Source: Diospyros lotus (lineage: Eukaryota; Streptophyta; Magnoliopsida; Ericales; Ebenaceae). From it: 64,000 bases of DNA. Each line of letters opens with the position of its first letter. The stretch's first letter is position 1. The stretch spans positions 1,183,001-1,247,000 of the forward strand of contig NC_068339.1 of assembly GCF_014633365.1 (NCBI RefSeq). The letters are read 5' to 3'. Positions 23,626-33,785 of the stretch are shown here, one piece after another. Both the position numbers and the translations under genes were made by a program. The notes below the pieces were generated by a model that saw nothing but the letters and a program-made list of their open reading frames with translations, did not search any database and was not told the DNA's origin.

Positions 23626-25251
23626 ATGGCATACTTTCCTAGCTCCTCTCATCATGAAGGACAGAGTACTTCTCGTCCACCTTATTTTGATGGTACTAAC
23701 TACAATTACTGGAAAGCTAGAATGAATATCTATCTTATGCAGGACTCAAGTCTTATGCAAGCTATTAAGAAAGGAGTCACCTTGGCTGACATGGAAAAGA
23801 TGGACAAATGGACAGCTGAAGAGAGAATGAACATGGAGACAAATGCAAAAGCAATGAACACATTGATTTGTGCACTATGCCCAGAGGAATTCAACCGAAT
23901 ATCAACATGCAAAACAGCAAAGGAAATTTGGGATAAACTAGAGGTAACTCATGAGGGTACAAACCAGGTAAAAGAAACAAAAATAAATATTCTGGTTCAT
24001 GACTATGAATTATTTACTATGAAAGAAGATGAATCCATTAAAGACATGTACACCAGATTTAATGATATTGTTTCAACTTTAGAGTCTCTAGGAAAAACTT
24101 TTACAAATGGTGAAAAAGTTAGGAAGATTCTAAGAAGCTTACCTAGATCATGGGATCCTAAAGTCACTGCTATTACTGAGGCAAAAGATTTAGACAAACT
24201 TGAATTTGATAATCTACTAGGATCACTAATGACTCATGAAATCATGATGAAACGAAGTGATAATGCTGAACCAAAGAAAGATAAGAATGTAGCCTTTAAA
24301 GTTGAAAAGGAAGAAAAAGACTCTCAGGACAGTGAAGATGATGATTTTGCTCTGTTAGCTAGAAAATTTAAGAAATTTATGAAGAAAGGTAGGTTTAATC
24401 AAAGGAAGACATTTCGGAAAGAAAAAGATCAAAAAGAGTCTAATCCATCTAATGAGCTTCGATGTTTTGAATGTAAGAAGCTAGGTCACATTAGAAGTGA
24501 CTGCCCCCAACTGAAAAAGATGGATCGCAAGGAAAGGAAAATGAAGAAAAAGGCTCTAGCTGCATGGGGTGAAGAAGATCTCTCATCAAGTGATGAGTCT
24601 CAAGATGATGAAGTTGCCAACATTTGCTTTATGGCCAATATTGAGGATGAGGTAAACTCTCAGCATCCTAATCTATCCTCTGACTTTACTTTTGAAGAAC
24701 TTCATGATGCATTTAATGACTTGCTATGTGAATGTGAGCATATGAATGAGAAAAATATTGATTTAAGAAGAGAATTAAATTCCTTAGAAAATGAGGTAAA
24801 AAATCTGAATGTTAAAATAGAATTGTTAGAAAATGAAAGAAACAGTTTAAGTGCTGAAAAGGAAAATCTTTTGAAAGAAAACAAAGACATGAAGGAATCG
24901 TTAGAAAAGTTGGTTGAAGGTAAAAATAAACTAGAAATGATACTTGGAGCTCAAAGAAATTTTGGAAATAAACAAGGAATTGGATTTGATCCATTCCAAG
25001 CAAGCTCTAGTAAAACAGTGTTTGTTAAATCAGTAAACCAAAAATTTATTCAAAGAAAACCATTTTTCAAACCAAAGTTTTCAAAAAGAGGTATTACCTG
25101 TCATTACTGTGGAAAAGATGGTCACTCAATTAACAAATGTTTCATACGAAATTTTCCTCAAAAATTCAAACAAGTTTGGGTTCCTAAAGATGTAGTATCT
25201 TCTAACAAGAATGGACCTAAGAAGATGTGGGTACCAAAGGGAACAACGTGA
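23626..25251 (+). CDS. gag: Sirevirus Gag polyprotein
   Basis: 541 residues, intact. Gag forms the cytoplasmic particle that packages element RNA. The N-terminal part (about residues 15-200) is the copia Gag core of the UBN2/DUF4219 type, starting with the motif FDGTNYNYWKARM. Two CCHC zinc knuckles are visible: C-x2-C-x4-H-x4-C beginning at Cys280 and a second at Cys492. Between them lies a long charged region (about 360-450) with heptad-like Leu/Asn/Glu spacing, probably coiled coil. The start ATG at 23626 is the first after the primer site. The stop TGA (25249-25251) comes just before the protease frame, which is in the +1 frame. The older element at 58276 has a related but broken Gag. Confidence 0.95.
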   Translation: MAYFPSSSHHEGQSTSRPPYFDGTNYNYWKARMNIYLMQDSSLMQAIKKGVTLADMEKMDKWTAEERMNMETNAKAMNTLICALCPEEFNRISTCKTAKEIWDKLEVTHEGTNQVKETKINILVHDYELFTMKEDESIKDMYTRFNDIVSTLESLGKTFTNGEKVRKILRSLPRSWDPKVTAITEAKDLDKLEFDNLLGSLMTHEIMMKRSDNAEPKKDKNVAFKVEKEEKDSQDSEDDDFALLARKFKKFMKKGRFNQRKTFRKEKDQKESNPSNELRCFECKKLGHIRSDCPQLKKMDRKERKMKKKALAAWGEEDLSSSDESQDDEVANICFMANIEDEVNSQHPNLSSDFTFEELHDAFNDLLCECEHMNEKNIDLRRELNSLENEVKNLNVKIELLENERNSLSAEKENLLKENKDMKESLEKLVEGKNKLEMILGAQRNFGNKQGIGFDPFQASSSKTVFVKSVNQKFIQRKPFFKPKFSKRGITCHYCGKDGHSINKCFIRNFPQKFKQVWVPKDVVSSNKNGPKKMWVPKGTT

Positions 25252-25273
25252 ATGATTTCTTGTGTAGGCTGCA

Positions 25274-26542
25274 TTGGTTTCAAATGATCCAAGGAGCAAG
25301 TGGTTCCTTGATAGTGGCTGCTCAAGGCACATGACAGGAGATCAAGATCTTCTCAGCAATATTGTTCTCAAGGAAGGAGGTAAGGTTTTCTATGGTGATA
25401 ATTCTCAAGGTAAGATTATAGGTATGGGTTCTATTTCTTTTGAAAATATTACTTTAGAGAATGTGTTTCTTGTTGATGGTCTTAAACATAATTTGATTAG
25501 CATTAGTCAACTGTGTGATTTAAACTATGAAGTTTGTTTTGATGCTAACTCTTGTAAAGTTGTGTGCTCTAAGTCAAAAGAAATAAAATTAAAAGGAAAT
25601 AGAGTAGGGAACATCTATCTCACATTCCTAGAATCTCCTAAAATGGAAAACTGTTTAGTTACAAAGTCATCTCAATATTCTTGGCTGTGGCATAATAGGT
25701 TAGGGCATGCTAGTATGAACCTAATAAACAAGTTAGTAAAACATGATCTTGTTATTGGATTGCCTAAGCTTAAATTTGAAAGAGATCACATTTGTGGCAC
25801 TTGCATGAAAGGCAAACAAATCAGTATATCATTCAAACCAATAAATGAAATATCAACATCTAGACCTCTAACACTACTTCACTTAGACCTATTTGGTCCA
25901 ATGAGGACTCTAAGCTTAGGAGGTAAACAATATGTTTTAGTTATAGTAGATGATTATTCTAGATTCACATGGGTAATTTTTCTTGCATCTAAAAATGAAA
26001 CATTTAAGTCATTTGAAATTTTTAGTAAAAGAATTCAAAGAGAAAAAGGCTTTTGTATTTCAAGAATTAGAAGTGATCATGGAGGAGAATTTGAAAATGA
26101 ATCATTCAAACTGTTTTGTGAAGAAAATGGAATAGATCATAACTTTTCTTGTGCTAGGACTCCTCAACAAAATGGTGTAGTAGAAAGAAAGAATAGATCT
26201 TTACAAGAAATGGCTAGAACAATGCTTTGTGATAAAAACCTTCCTAAGTACTTTTGGGCAGAAGCTGTGCATACTGCCTGCCATATTTTAAATAGAGTTT
26301 CAATGAGGCCTTTATTGAAAAAGACTCCATATGAATTATTTAAAGGAAGAAAACCCAACATAAGTCATTTTCATGTGTTTGGTAGTACTTGCTATATTCT
26401 CAACAATGGAAAAGAATCTCTAGGTAAATTTGATGCTAAAAGTGATGAAGGTATATTCTTAGGTTATTCATCTCAAAGTAAAGGTTATAGGGTATTCAAC
26501 AAAAGAACCCTAGTGGTAGAGGAAACAATCCAAGTTACCTAG
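25274..26542 (+). CDS. pol: Sirevirus protease-integrase part of Pol (frame-interrupted)
   Basis: 422 residues from the first Met; the frame is open from 25268. The aspartic protease active-site triad DSG is at residues 13-15 (context [13 protein letters not shown]). A GAG-pre-integrase zinc region follows ([10 protein letters not shown] ... CGTCMKG). The integrase catalytic residues are Asp205, Asp268 and Glu304, giving the expected D,D(35)E spacing. The frame lies +1 relative to gag, and it ends at TAG 26540-26542 while homologous coding continues in another frame. As written this ORF cannot be joined to the reverse transcriptase without a frame change near 26500-26540. The upstream boundary is also unusual, because gag terminates before this frame opens. 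Confidence 0.9.
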   Translation: MVSNDPRSKWFLDSGCSRHMTGDQDLLSNIVLKEGGKVFYGDNSQGKIIGMGSISFENITLENVFLVDGLKHNLISISQLCDLNYEVCFDANSCKVVCSKSKEIKLKGNRVGNIYLTFLESPKMENCLVTKSSQYSWLWHNRLGHASMNLINKLVKHDLVIGLPKLKFERDHICGTCMKGKQISISFKPINEISTSRPLTLLHLDLFGPMRTLSLGGKQYVLVIVDDYSRFTWVIFLASKNETFKSFEIFSKRIQREKGFCISRIRSDHGGEFENESFKLFCEENGIDHNFSCARTPQQNGVVERKNRSLQEMARTMLCDKNLPKYFWAEAVHTACHILNRVSMRPLLKKTPYELFKGRKPNISHFHVFGSTCYILNNGKESLGKFDAKSDEGIFLGYSSQSKGYRVFNKRTLVVEETIQVT

Positions 26543-26724
26543 AGATTAGCCTTGAGGTTCCAAAACCTAGAGAAGATGGTGAAAATAATGTAACTCAAAA
26601 TTTTGAAAAACTTTCTATAAGACAAAGTGAGTCTAATGCTCAAGAAAACGTTTCATTTGAAGAAGATCAAGAATATCAATTTGAAAAAGAACCAACATTT
26701 CCAAGAGAAAGGAAATATGTCAAA

Positions 26725-28341
26725 ATGAATGAAATCTTAGGAGATCCATCCAAAGGCATTAGAACTAGATCTTCCATTAGGAATGAATGCCAATGTGCTT
26801 CCTTCCTATCTCAAGTTGAACCCAAAAATATCAAAGAAGCTTTAGAAGATGAAAATTGGATTATTGCCATGCAAGAAGAACTAAATCAATTTGAAAGAAG
26901 TGAAGTTTGGAAACTAGTGCCAAGACCAAAGGATTATCCTATTATAGGCACAAAATGGGTATTTAGAAATAAGATGGATGAAAATGGAGTTGTAACTAGA
27001 AACAAAGCAAGGTTAGTGGCTCAAGGTTATAGTCAAGAAGAAGGTATAGATTATGATGAAACTTATGCCCCTGTTGCTAGGTTGGAAGCCATAAGAATGT
27101 TGTTAGCATTTGCTTGTTTCAAAAACTTCAAATTATATCAAATGGATGTTAAGAGTGCTTTCTTAAATGGGTATATTAATGAAGAAGTTTATGTAGAACA
27201 ACCCCCGGGATTTGAAAATCACAAATATGAAGACCATGTGTTCAAATTATCTAAAGCTTTATATGGTCTAAAACAAGCCCCTAGAGCTTGGTATGAGAGA
27301 CTCAGTAAGTTTCTCTTAGAAAAAGGATTTAAAAGAGGCCAAATAGATACAACATTATTTATAAGAAGTCATGATAAGGACATATTATTAGTTCAAATAT
27401 ATGTGGATGACATCATTTTTGGATCTACAAATAAATCTCTTTGTGATCAATTTGCAATTCTTATGCAAGGAGAATTTGAGATGAGTATGATGGGAGAACT
27501 TAAGTACTTTCTAGGATTGCAAATAAAACAAGAAGAAGAAGGTATATATATTTCTCAACAAAAATACATAAGAGATCTTCTCAAAAGGTTTGATGTTCAA
27601 GATTGTAAACCTATGGCTACACCTATGAGTAGTTCTCAAAGCCTAGATAAAGATGAATTAGGGAAAGCTGTAGATAACAAGCTGTATAGAAGTATGATTG
27701 GCTCTCTGCTTTATTTAACAGCTAGTAGACCTGATATTATGTTTAGTGTGTGCTTATGTGCTAGGTTCCAATCTAATCCCAAAGAATCTCACTTGAAAGC
27801 AGTTAAAAGAAATTTGAGATACCTAAAAGGATCTACAAATCTAGAACTATTTTATGCAAAATCAAATATCTTTAAACTAGTAGCATACACTGATGCAGAT
27901 TATGATGGATGTAAAATAGATAGAAAAAGTACAAGTGGTTCTTGTCAATTCTTAGGAAATTGTTTGGTATCATGGTCAAGTAGAAAACAAAATACAGTGG
28001 CTCTATCATCTACTAAGGCTGAGTATGTAGCAGCTGGAAATTGTTGTGCTCAAATATTATGGATGAAATACCAAGTAGAGGACTATGGCATAAGGCTTCA
28101 AAACATCCCAATAAAATGTGACAATACTAGTGCTATAGCTTTAACAAAAAATCCAGTGTTTCATGCAAGAACTAAACATATAGAAGTAAAACATCATTTT
28201 ATTAGAGACCATGTTCAAAAAGGAGACATAAGTCTTGAATTCATAGATACAAATCATCAAGTAGCAGATATCTTTACAAAACCTCTTGATAGAGAAAAGT
28301 TTGAATATTTTAGAAGTGAACTAGGATTAATCATAACATGA
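26725..28341 (+). CDS. pol: Sirevirus reverse transcriptase-RNase H part of Pol
   Basis: 538 residues from the first internal Met; the same frame is open upstream to about 26524, so the true part is longer. The copia reverse transcriptase is clear, with VKSAFLNG, the catalytic YVDD at about residues 226-229, and LKYFLGLQ. RNase H follows ([18 protein letters not shown], ending [11 protein letters not shown]). The catalytic residues look intact. It shares gag's frame but not that of the integrase ORF, so expression as one polyprotein would need two frame changes. Either the element depends on helpers or the sequence has small errors. Confidence 0.93.
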   Translation: MNEILGDPSKGIRTRSSIRNECQCASFLSQVEPKNIKEALEDENWIIAMQEELNQFERSEVWKLVPRPKDYPIIGTKWVFRNKMDENGVVTRNKARLVAQGYSQEEGIDYDETYAPVARLEAIRMLLAFACFKNFKLYQMDVKSAFLNGYINEEVYVEQPPGFENHKYEDHVFKLSKALYGLKQAPRAWYERLSKFLLEKGFKRGQIDTTLFIRSHDKDILLVQIYVDDIIFGSTNKSLCDQFAILMQGEFEMSMMGELKYFLGLQIKQEEEGIYISQQKYIRDLLKRFDVQDCKPMATPMSSSQSLDKDELGKAVDNKLYRSMIGSLLYLTASRPDIMFSVCLCARFQSNPKESHLKAVKRNLRYLKGSTNLELFYAKSNIFKLVAYTDADYDGCKIDRKSTSGSCQFLGNCLVSWSSRKQNTVALSSTKAEYVAAGNCCAQILWMKYQVEDYGIRLQNIPIKCDNTSAIALTKNPVFHARTKHIEVKHHFIRDHVQKGDISLEFIDTNHQVADIFTKPLDREKFEYFRSELGLIIT

Positions 28342-28784
28342 GTAAGTGTGTTGTGCTCCTTTCTAATGTTTTTTTATACATATATATTATTGAGAAGGCA
28401 AAGATTCAATTCTGTCAAATCAATTTATAAAATTGACAGAATGTTATCAAGCCAAAATTCATTTGTGATGGGGCATCTCTGCAAGCTTATCAATATTTTT
28501 CCCAAATATAGTCGACAGCAGTTTCAGCCTAGTCGACTATTCGCCTTGTGTTAGCCAAATTAGTCGACAGCAGTTTCAACCTAGTCGACTATTCGCATAG
28601 TGTAAGCCAAATTAGTCGACAGCTATATTGCATCTGTCGACTATCCCATCGCGCCTATTTAAAGACCAGGCGACTATCGGCCCTCTTTTATTTTTAAAAA
28701 CCCTAACCGTCCGTATTGTCGTTTCCCTCCTCTCGAAGTATCGATTTTTCCTTAACCTAGTGCATTCGGTTATTTCGGTTTCTC
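28342..28784. repeat. Spacer with a second GTCGAC cluster before the extra ORF
   Basis: Seven GTCGAC-type motifs lie between about 28508 and 28645. They include a direct repeat of about 54 bases whose unit holds TAGTCGACAGCAGTTTCA and CTAGTCGACTATTCG. The motif is the same as in the LTR cluster, but the flanks differ. The spacer may be the promoter or leader region for the downstream ORF, since coding resumes only after it. Confidence 0.8.
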
Positions 28785-28925
28785 GTGCTCCATCAAAGTG
28801 CCAAAGCATTTCATTTCATCCGCTATCCCTCGGCTCTATCTGTCGCTCGATCTCTCGGCCATTTCGCACGATTACTCTTGCTCTGTCTATCCCTCTTGCT
28901 CTGCTTCGTGTTTCAATCACTCCAT

Positions 28926-30119
28926 ATGGCAAGGACTAAGAACACAGACAAGGGAAAAGGCAAAGGAAAAGGGAAAGAAAAAGAATCGGGTTCTTCAAGC
29001 CATCCTCCATCCCATCCGAGACCTCAACTCCAACTCTTCATTTCTGAAGAACAACAAGAAAGGTATTCCATGTACTTTGAGTCTCGTGAAGTCCTTGAAG
29101 GTCGTTATTTGGACTTATCATTTCTAGAATCCATTGGTTTTCCCTACATTCAGACATTTAAAGATTTCGGTTGGTGGGATTTCTTAACAATTCATCGATG
29201 TATATATGAAGATGTGGTTAGGGCTTTTTATTCCAATGCCAACAATATCTTTCATAAGAGAAAATCGGATAAGAAGTTCAAGACTAACATTGGGGATGTT
29301 CATATGGAAATCACCATGATGCTAATCCACGAACAGTTTAAAATCCCTTTGGATGGAGAGGACTATGCTTCCTGGACTCAAGATTTTCTTCAAGCCAGTA
29401 AAGAAGTCATAGGAGATGACTCACTTACATCTAAGATTTCTGACTCATCCAAAATGGACTTGAACACTAGGATTCTTCATCTGATTTGTTGTCAAATGAT
29501 TCACCCTAGAAATGGAAGTTTCTCTCTTGTTACAAGACTTGACTTGTGGTTACTCCAATGTATTAAGGCCAGGAGAAGGCCAAATCTGTGTCATCTGATG
29601 ATTAACTTGATGGTAGGTGCTCTTTCCACAAAAACTAGGTCCCTTCCTTATGGTATGGCAGTCAGTCTTTTACTGGATCGTTTGGTTGGAGACATGGACA
29701 GTGCTAGAAAAGTATATCTAAGCCAATCTCAACACATTAGTGACAAGACACCTATTAGAACTGGCTATGCACACAGGGATGGGGAATGGGTTAAAGCAGA
29801 CCAACTTGAAAGGCCTAGCAAGAAAAGAAGATCAGAAGGACCATCATCATCTCATGAAGACTTAGTGGTTCAAGGAATGGCAGATCTTAAATTAGATATA
29901 TCAAGAGTTGAAGCCAGCCTACAAGAATTTCGAGAAGAAGTCAGGCTAGATCTACAGAGTCTTCATCAGCAACAAGAAGATCTATCTTCTCAGATGGGGT
30001 ACCTTATTCAGTTGTTCTCTTCTCAGTTTCCTCCACCTGCTGCATCTCCATCCATTCCACCAGTTGACTCTCCTTCCTCCGCTCAGTCTTCTCCTTCATC
30101 CATCTCTCCAGATGTTTAG
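28926..30119 (+). CDS. Sirevirus third ORF (envelope-position, plant transposon protein domain)
   Basis: 397 residues from the Met at 28926. An in-frame Met at 28785 would give 444 residues with a hydrophobic leader (LLLLCLSLLLCFVF). After a basic, Gly/Lys-rich N-terminus comes a globular region of the type annotated as putative plant transposon protein domain (about 29040-29760). A Lys/Arg-rich patch (KKRR) at about 29822 follows, then a Leu/Gln/Glu coiled coil (29880-30020) and a Pro/Ser-rich tail. An extra ORF after pol is known in SIRE-type Sireviruses and has been called envelope-like; its function is not established. I prefer the later start because the earlier one lies in leader-like sequence, but the choice changes whether a membrane segment exists. 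Confidence 0.8.
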   Translation: MARTKNTDKGKGKGKGKEKESGSSSHPPSHPRPQLQLFISEEQQERYSMYFESREVLEGRYLDLSFLESIGFPYIQTFKDFGWWDFLTIHRCIYEDVVRAFYSNANNIFHKRKSDKKFKTNIGDVHMEITMMLIHEQFKIPLDGEDYASWTQDFLQASKEVIGDDSLTSKISDSSKMDLNTRILHLICCQMIHPRNGSFSLVTRLDLWLLQCIKARRRPNLCHLMINLMVGALSTKTRSLPYGMAVSLLLDRLVGDMDSARKVYLSQSQHISDKTPIRTGYAHRDGEWVKADQLERPSKKRRSEGPSSSHEDLVVQGMADLKLDISRVEASLQEFREEVRLDLQSLHQQQEDLSSQMGYLIQLFSSQFPPPAASPSIPPVDSPSSAQSSPSSISPDV

Positions 30120-30319
30120 ATGATGCCCTCATCATACATTTCACTTTATTTTTACCTTATGTATGCTTGTTTTGGAAAATTTACCAGTAGCTTCTGTTAT
30201 ATGTTTTGTTGAACTCAACTATTACTCTATGAATGAATGTTTTAGTATTGACATTTCACTCTTGCTAATGTATGTTTAAATAGGGCTGAATGATCTGGTT
30301 GAATTATTTATGTGCCCTT

Positions 30320-30451
30320 GGTCTAAGGGGGAGCCTCAGTGCGTTTCAAAAAGGGGGAGTATTCTTATTATTTGATATTGACAAAAAGGGGGAGATAAAT
30401 TGAATAATTTGATTTTCATATTTGTTTTGTCATCATCAAAAAGGGGGAGAT
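30320..30451 (+). other. Repeated polypurine tracts, the last one adjoining the 3' LTR
   Basis: AAGGGGGAG-type tracts occur at about 30327, 30351, 30386 and 30439. The last (AAAAAGGGGGAGATTG) touches the 3' LTR start and is the expected primer for plus-strand DNA synthesis. Multiple polypurine tracts before the 3' LTR are characteristic of Sireviruses. The 200 bases upstream of this cluster, after the third ORF, are AT-rich and non-coding. Confidence 0.9.
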
Positions 30452-31725
30452 TGATATTTTACTCTTGAGTAATGAAATGGTTTTGATGAATGTCTATATG
30501 AAAATCAATATATGAAAATCAATCTATATGGATTTTGTGAATGAGAAAATGCATTTTTAGTACATAAATCTTAAAGCAAGATATGAAATATTGAGTATGG
30601 ATGAAAGATTGATTTGTTAAGAGTGATTTGTTTCAAAATCATACTTTTGATAATCTCAACTTGTTTTAAAGATAATCAAAATGAGTTTTTAAAGAATCGA
30701 ATAAGGTTGTTTTGAAAATTAAGTTTTTCTAAAAGAATAGTCGACTATCAGGTTTATTCTGTTGACTATGTTTCAAAATAGTCGACTGTTTTTATTGTTC
30801 TGTCGACTATTTAAGTATCTGTCGACTATTTTAACATCTGTCGACTATTTTTGTTCATGAAATTCAAAAATTTCTTCACATTTCAGCAACTGTCGACTAT
30901 TCAAGTATGTCTGTCGACTATTGGATTTTTGTATTAAAAATAGTCGACTATCAGTATATGTCTGTCGACTATTCTTAGTTTTACTTGTAAAAATAGTTGA
31001 CTAATCTTTTCTTCTGTCGACTATTTTGTTTCTCAGATTTTACAACGGCTAGTTTTTGGTGCATTAAATGCTCGCCAACCACCCACAACGGTCCAAATTT
31101 CAAACATACCCACCATCAACTATAAATAGGTGGTTGAAGATGCATTAAAGGCTGTTGAGAAACTATTGAATATCTTGAACGATCGTGCCTTCACTGTTAC
31201 ATCGATTTTTACTTCTTTTCTCTCTGTACTCTCATTTAAGAGGCTTTGATATATACTGTTCTATTTCTTTTAAGCCTCGTTTATTTATTTAAAGAGAGAA
31301 ATCTGTAACTAAGAGTTGTACTCTTAGCCTCTCTAATTCATTGTCTGTATTTCTTCCTAGCAGTAGCTAGAGGGCCCATTAAATTGGGAGGTTGTACATT
31401 GCCTAGTCAAGGACTAGAGGACCTACTCATATTGAGTAGGGGGTTGATAGTGATATTGGTTTTAAAAATCCTTAGTGGATAACTAAGGTAGTGGATTAAG
31501 CTTGGAAGGCTGAACCACTATAAATCTGTGTCTTCACTGCTCTTCATACTTTCTCCTTTAAGCTTGCATCGTTGCACTTTTGACTTTGTGTAATCTTCAA
31601 TAAGACCACATCATTATTCCTCTTTACAAAAAAAAAAATAAATACTTTCACTTTCCAAAAGAAATTTTTTTTCTTACCAATTCACCCCCCCTCTTGGTGG
31701 ATATCACATCAGCTCAATTCTATCA
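30452..31725 (+). repeat. 3' LTR of the Sirevirus
   Basis: 1274 bp. By eye it is identical to the 5' LTR, including an 11-A run, except for an extra 14 bases near 30500-30520. The extra bases are a tandem copy of ATATGAAAATCAAT. The length difference (1274 against 1260) is fully explained by that duplication. Confidence 0.95.
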
Positions 31726-32100
31726 GATCCCACTCCCGATTTTGTGTAGACGATAAGGGCTATTTGTCCCCTATTATCTAATCATTGTATTTCTATATGT
31801 TATACAAATTGTAAAAGCCCCTCAGTATAAATAAGAATCATAGATATCATGAGGGGCAAGGACAGGGAGAATAATCAGATACCGCAATTTTGAAAGAATA
31901 ATCAGAGTGCGGTAGTGGAGTAGGCATCGTTCTAGCCGAATCACGTAAAAATTCTGGTGTCGATTCACGTCCGAGATCTTTGTTTTCTTCTTCTTGGCAT
32001 TTTGGACTTACTCACTGCGGCCCAAGACGAATCGGGGTCTGCTGAAATTGAACGTCGACATTTTGGTGCTAGAAGAAGGGGCTGCTCTGATCAGTAGCCA

Positions 32101-32880
32101 TGGCAAGAGGAAAGAATACTCGAAGTTCCGAGAGAGCGATCGACCCACCAAAAAATCACCGTGATTGACCGTGAGACTTTCCACCAAATGGAGGACCCAT
32201 TACTTTAACAGCAGATATCCCTTTGCCACTGCTGACCGGAGACGCCACCAGCATACCGCCACGGTTTCTTGTTCAACCCACGAACCTGACCGCCGGGGTA
32301 GGGGGAATTCGGGATTGGCAGTAACGCCAAGAGGCGTTAGAGAATACAATGATATGCAGCTCGCTGACGCGGTCAGAGTTCTGGCCCAAGCTCAAGCGCG
32401 GGCTGCCCATGATCCACCGGCGTCGCCTCGTAGGGTCCGCCACCCACGGGAAGAGAGACCTCCACCCGTAGAAGAGGATATCGGGGATAACTATCCATTC
32501 TCAAATCACCACTCCCCGGTCTGAGAAAGAAGTGGGCGATCACAGGCCCAGCAATCAGCAGGTTCGGACTCAACCGTGGAGGAGCTATATCAAAGGGTAC
32601 AACAGCTGGAAGAACGACAAGGAGTTCGCAGTCAGAATAATGACCATGGGGATAGGACGCCGTTCACTAGGGAGGTTGAACTCGAATCCCTCCCCCGGAG
32701 ATTTAAAGTCCCGAGCATGCCACAGTATAATGGAGACGACGACCCCTATGACTACTTGGATGCGTACAACGTACAAATGGATCTGCAGACGACCAGCTCG
32801 TTGGCTAAATACCGCGCCTTCCCGACAATCATGGGTGATATTCCCCGCCTCGTAACGTCACCAGTTGGGAGGAATGTCAA
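32101..32880 (+). pseudogene. Broken gag of the Tat-type gypsy element
   Basis: The likely start ATG (32101, context MARGKNTRSSERAID) is followed by stops within about 20 codons. Gag-like sequence then continues in other frames. The best block is 32576-32850, with motifs such as REVELESLPRRFKVPSM, DDDPYDYLDAYNVQMDLQ and KYRAFPTIMGD, typical of the N-terminal capsid region of plant gypsy Gag. It stops at 32880 without zinc knuckle or protease. Several frame shifts and an abrupt truncation mark it as dead. Confidence 0.75.
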
Positions 32881-33785
32881 TCAAATCTAATTCCAATTAA
32901 ACATAAAAACAACGCACATATAATATAACATTTGAAATCGGTGCAAAAAGATATTATTATTAAAATGATATAATAAACCTTCAGATTTTAGGGTGCCCAT
33001 AAAGTCTCTTACCGATAATGTAAACCGGAAGGAAGGTTCTGCCGGCGCCAAAATTTCCTCGGTTAATATATCATACTTATATATACTAGGGTATGTTTAT
33101 TAATTAAAATATAAATTAAAAAAAGTGATATATAAAAAATATTTTAGATAAAAATATTTTTTATTATATTTGTTAAATTTATCTATCGACTCTTGAAAAA
33201 AATCACGTAATTTTTTATTTAAATTTTTTTAAATAAATTTATCTATTCCTTCTTCAAATAAATTTATTATAATTATTACAGATAAAAAAAATAACGCATG
33301 TGTCTTATAATATATTTAAAAAAATTGACAAATAATTTGATAAAAATTTTAAAATATGTCTCAAATCTATCTTAATCATAATATATTTTAATTTAAAAAA
33401 ATTTTTAATCTTCTCTTAACATAATTTTATTTTACTTATTTTAATAAACATTAAGAGAAAAGACGGTTGGACGCTTAACGCTTGAAGAAGAAGAGACCCA
33501 CGCACGCTGCCCCTTTTTCTCCTCTTAACTATTATATATATATATATTAATTTGCTGAGAGAGAAAGAGAGGGAGAAATGGGCTCACAATATAAATATAT
33601 ATATATATATATATTAATTTGCTGTGAGTTTGGCTTTTTCTGACTTTTCAAATTCTTATTTAATTCTATTATAACATATATAAATATGTATAATAATTAT
33701 ACACATTAATATATATTATCAAGAATTAATTACACATAAAAAAAGAGATTAAAAATTCTATTAACTATTAATAGTGATTTAATAT
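32881..33785. other. AT-rich spacer, no gene seen
   Basis: It contains two (AT)n microsatellites (about 33532-33548 and 33595-33613), a nearby CT/GA-rich direct repeat ending in AATTTGCTG, and otherwise AT-rich sequence without coding signal. The phrase GAAATCGGT occurs at about 32934 and again at 33788. Confidence 0.5.

Larger units (their letters stand above)
22298..31725 (+). mobile_element. Ty1/copia Sirevirus, complete with both LTRs
   Basis: A 9428-bp element with LTRs 22298-23557 and 30452-31725, ends TGATA...TATCA, and a perfect target duplication GATCC (22293-22297, 31726-31730). Order inside: primer-binding site, gag, protease-integrase, reverse transcriptase-RNase H, an additional envelope-position ORF, repeated polypurine tracts. 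This order, the two-zinc-knuckle gag, the extra 3' ORF and the multiple polypurine tracts are the published hallmarks of the Sirevirus (Maximus/SIRE) lineage. The LTRs look identical except for one 14-bp duplication, so insertion was recent. The pol region nevertheless has two reading-frame breaks. Confidence 0.96.
21953..32880 (+). mobile_element. Truncated Tat-type Ty3/gypsy element, interrupted by a Sirevirus
   Basis: The LTR appears to start at TGTTATACG (21953) and to end at GTCGACA (32061). It is interrupted by the Sirevirus at 22298-31725, and its own sequence totals about 680 bp. After it comes TTTTGGTGCTAGAAG, in the position of a primer-binding site, and a broken gag from 32101. The element stops abruptly near 32880, and no pol or 3' LTR follows. 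Assignment to the Tat lineage rests on the general gag character and is tentative. Confidence 0.6.

Noticed and set aside
25249..25290. Programmed frameshift between gag and the protease frame
   Set aside because: Gag ends at 25251 and the protease frame opens only at 25268 after its own stops, so a simple slip in an overlap is impossible. Readthrough plus a shift would be needed.
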